Shown: in pieces, positions 61,990 through 64,000 of the stretch
Layout: the number at the start of each line of letters is the position of its first letter
Numbering within the stretch: the stretch's first letter is position 1
DNA from: Caulobacteraceae bacterium
Lineage (GTDB): Bacteria; Pseudomonadota; Alphaproteobacteria; Caulobacterales; Caulobacteraceae
Direction: 5' to 3'
Assembly: GCA_028290905.1 (NCBI GenBank)
Contig: JAQGIW010000245.1
Span: forward strand, 1-64,000
Length of the DNA stretch: 64,000 nucleotides
Position numbers and translations under genes: made by a program
The notes under the pieces: generated by a model
Databases searched by the model: none
Seen by the model: the letters and a program-made list of their open reading frames with translations, nothing else
What the model was told of the DNA's origin: nothing

Positions 61990-62730
61990 TCAGTTCATCT
62001 CGCGCAACCGGTCGAACTCGTCTTCGATGATCCGGTAGCAGTCGCAGGACGCCTCCTCCAGGCCGTGCCGGTCCAGGATCGTGAGCCGTCCGCGGGAATA
62101 GCGGATCAGTCCGGTGTTCTGTAGGGCGGAGGCGGCGGCGGAGACGCTGGGGCGCGTGACGCCCAGCATCATCGCCAGGTAGTTCTGGGTCAGTTCGAAA
62201 GTGTCGCCGTCGACCCTGTCGTGGGCCGTGAGCAGCCAGCGTGCGCACCGCCTGTCGATGGCGTGCAACTGGTTGCACGCGGCGTTCTGGCTGATCTGGG
62301 TGAACACCGCCAGGGCGTACCGGAGCATCAAACGCTTGAGCTCCGGGATCGTCTCCACGGCCCGTCGGAACGTTCCGGCCTTGATTCTGGAGGCGCGGCC
62401 GGCGATCTGGACGACCGCGCTGTTGGACATCGTCTCGCCGCCGAGGACGACCGGGAGACCTGTCGCGCCCTCCCGGCCGACGGTGGCGACTTCCACGGCC
62501 TGGCCTTCGGCGTCCATGGCGATGATCGACACCACGCCGGTGTGAGGAAACAGCACCTGGGAAGCCGGTTCCCGGGCTTCCGACACCACCGCGTCCTTCA
62601 TCAGGTCGACAAGGGAAAGGTCGGGAATCAGTTGATCGAGGACCCCACTGCTGAGGGAGGCCAGCAATTGGTTGGACCGATGCCCTTGGGCGGCCGGGCG
62701 CCCCAGGACAGCCGCTGACATGTGAGTCAT
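61990..62730 (-). CDS. Crp/Fnr-family transcriptional regulator
   Basis: A 246-residue regulator: beta-roll residues in VLFPHTGVVSIIAMDAEGQA and EVATVGREGATGLPVVLGG, dimer helix, then winged HTH FELTQNYLAMMLGVTRPSVS near residue 180 and ALQNTGLIRYSRGRLTILDR. No Fe-S Cys set is present; a C-terminal C-x-C (EEASCDCYRI) recurs in related alphaproteobacterial proteins. ATG at 62730 is preferred; the open frame upstream lacks homology. A paralogue lies upstream on the same strand. Confidence 0.9.
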   Translation of the reverse strand: MTHMSAAVLGRPAAQGHRSNQLLASLSSGVLDQLIPDLSLVDLMKDAVVSEAREPASQVLFPHTGVVSIIAMDAEGQAVEVATVGREGATGLPVVLGGETMSNSAVVQIAGRASRIKAGTFRRAVETIPELKRLMLRYALAVFTQISQNAACNQLHAIDRRCARWLLTAHDRVDGDTFELTQNYLAMMLGVTRPSVSAAASALQNTGLIRYSRGRLTILDRHGLEEASCDCYRIIEDEFDRLREMN

Positions 62731-62892
62731 CGCCGTTCCTCTTCGGGCGCCACTATTGGCAAGCGAGCGCCAACACCGGGCGAATACATGGCCCCGCTGA
62801 TGCTCTATTCCTCCAGGGGAGAATCGTCTGTTAGGTGTGCGACATAGGAATACCAAATTGTCGCATTTCAAATCTGCAACTAAGCGCAAAAT

Positions 62893-63642
62893 TCAGGCCT
62901 CGCCAGGCCTCGCATAAGGCGGATCGCGCGCCAGGGGGCTCTGCGGCTCCAACTGGCGGCGGAGGCGCTGCACGGCGGCGCGGCACTCACAGGCGCCGCG
63001 TTCCAGGGCGTCGCGGTCGAGGATTTCGATCGATCCCCGGGTGTACCGGATCCATCCGCGGTCCTGGACGGCGTTGGCGATAAGCGAGACCGACGGCCGG
63101 CTGACTCCAAGCATAACGGCCAGGAACTCCTGCGTGAGCGGAAGGAAGGTCGGTCCGCCGGCCAGGTCCTGGCACTCCAGAAGCCAGCGGTTGAAGCGCG
63201 GTTCGATGCTGTGGAGTCCATGGCAGGCGATGGCCTGCCGGCTCTCGGCCTGCAACAGCTCGGTCCGAATATGGACGGCCCGCCGAAGCGCGGCGCTGGA
63301 ATCGAACGCGTCGCGAAAGTGGCGCGCGTCGACCCGGAACGCCTCCCCGGGCACCTGCACGATCACGCGGGAGAACATCACGCCGCTGCCCAGCGCCTCG
63401 ATGAACCCCACGGCGCCCTCGCGGCCGACGATGGAGGTTTCGATGGCGTCGCCGGACAACATCACCGTGATGATCGACAGCAATCCGGTGTCGGGGAAGT
63501 AGACCCATTGGGCGGGCGCCTCCATTTCGTAGAGCACGTCGCCGAGCCGTAGCTTGACCCGTTCCAGGTGAGGCTCGAGTCTCGCCATGTCCGCCGCCGA
63601 CAGCGACCGCAGAAGACCGTTCTGGGAACCTGTGCCAGGCAT
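62893..63642 (-). CDS. Crp/Fnr-family transcriptional regulator, paralogue
   Basis: A 249-residue protein with the same layout as the gene at 61990: VYFPDTGLLSIITVMLSGDA, ETSIVGREGAVGFIEALGSG, HTH FLPLTQEFLAVMLGVSRPSV and VQDRGWIRYTRGSIEILDRD, then ERGACECR. The two differ enough to be old duplicates. The 163-base AT-rich gap between them may have a promoter for the downstream copy. Confidence 0.9.
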   Translation of the reverse strand: MPGTGSQNGLLRSLSAADMARLEPHLERVKLRLGDVLYEMEAPAQWVYFPDTGLLSIITVMLSGDAIETSIVGREGAVGFIEALGSGVMFSRVIVQVPGEAFRVDARHFRDAFDSSAALRRAVHIRTELLQAESRQAIACHGLHSIEPRFNRWLLECQDLAGGPTFLPLTQEFLAVMLGVSRPSVSLIANAVQDRGWIRYTRGSIEILDRDALERGACECRAAVQRLRRQLEPQSPLARDPPYARPGEA

Positions 63643-63756
63643 CCGTTACACTCCGGCCCGTTACGAAGCAGGGGGAACCGGTTCTTGTAAAGAACGCGCG
63701 TCACGACGGAAAACGAGGGCGGCACGCTCGATGGCGTCCATGGAATATCACGGGCC

Positions 63757-64000
63757 ATGAAGACCCTCCTCATTGTTTTCGATTCGGTCACCGGCGGGAC
63801 GCGCCAGGTCGCCGAGGCGGCCGCACTGGGGGCGGCGGGCGAGCCGGGCGTGGAACGGCGGCTGCTGCATGCCGACGAAGCGGGGGCGGAGGATGTCCTG
63901 GCCGCCGATGGCTATCTCTTCGCGACTCCCGAGATGCTGGCCGCCCTCTCGGGCCGCATGAAGCATTTCTTCGATCGCACCTACTATGCCGCCCTGGACC
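63757..64000 (+). CDS. Flavodoxin/NADPH-dependent FMN reductase-like protein (partial)
   Basis: Eighty-one residues before the window edge: TLLIVFDSVTGGTRQVAEAA is the FMN phosphate-binding loop (T/S-x-T-G-x-T type), and DGYLFATPEMLAALSGRMKH with FFDRTYYAALD matches the second flavin loop of WrbA-like/FMN reductases. It is divergent from the Crp/Fnr gene at 63642, so that regulator may control it. Confidence 0.85.
   Translation, partial: MKTLLIVFDSVTGGTRQVAEAAALGAAGEPGVERRLLHADEAGAEDVLAADGYLFATPEMLAALSGRMKHFFDRTYYAALD

Overview
The window is a GC-rich chromosomal segment that looks alphaproteobacterial and probably Caulobacterales (Phenylobacterium-like). That placement is an inference from the initiator tRNA form, protein style, IS256-type remnant and CTAG-bounded palindromes; no database was searched. 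It opens with the 3' end of a 23S rRNA gene, a 5S rRNA gene, tRNA-fMet and a hairpin terminator.

From about 0.8 to 39.0 kb lies a surface-polysaccharide locus. Its left third is a recognisable exosortase A (XrtA/EpsH)-associated exopolysaccharide module: amidotransferase, glycosyltransferase, FemAB-like protein, polysaccharide deacetylase, outer-membrane protein, tyrosine autokinase, chain-length determinant and export (OPX) protein. The initiating sugar transferase (34.7-36.1 kb) and the O-ligase (17.8-19.2 kb) belong to the same system. No exosortase, no XrtA-linked AAA ATPase and no PEP-CTERM substrate was seen. Between them are galE, regulators (LuxR-type, Crp/Fnr-type, an orphan ChrR-like anti-sigma factor), a tightly overlapping operon suited to making a diacetamido- or acylamino-sugar nucleotide (Gfo/Idh dehydrogenase, DegT aminotransferases, two left-handed beta-helix acyltransferases, an epimerase), many glycosyltransferases, and a Wzm/Wzt ABC exporter with a polymer-binding tail. 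So the locus carries parts of two export logics. It is scarred: a histidine kinase split by three CTAG-bounded palindromes, an IS256 remnant with two internal deletions, a 44-codon aminotransferase stub, a glycosyltransferase start joined to a dockerin-like relic, and two GT2 genes of clearly lower G+C. A 43-bp imperfect direct repeat sits at both edges of the locus (781-823 and 39153-39195), each close to a tRNA or tRNA-like sequence.

From 39.6 to 49 kb are housekeeping and metabolic genes: an SBF-like transporter, a metallo-beta-lactamase/rhodanese fusion next to a 1-Cys peroxiredoxin, a serine hydrolase, a TrmH-type methyltransferase, glycerol kinase, a CXXCH protein and a TPR protein. Several long inverted repeats lie between them.

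From 48.6 to 55 kb is an acyl-CoA catabolic cluster arranged divergently around a palindromic operator: thiolase-like protein and DUF35 protein on the minus strand; TetR regulator, acyl-CoA ligase, SDR, crotonase and nitronate monooxygenase-like enzyme on the plus strand. The thiolase-like protein has Ser where the nucleophilic Cys should be, which suggests an Ltp2/ChsH2-like carbon-carbon lyase rather than a thiolase.

The right end (55-64 kb) holds small conserved proteins, an SDR plus an SDR stub, two different L,D-transpeptidase-type proteins, a frameshifted aldo/keto reductase, exodeoxyribonuclease III, two tandem Crp/Fnr regulators and the start of a flavodoxin-like gene cut by the window edge.
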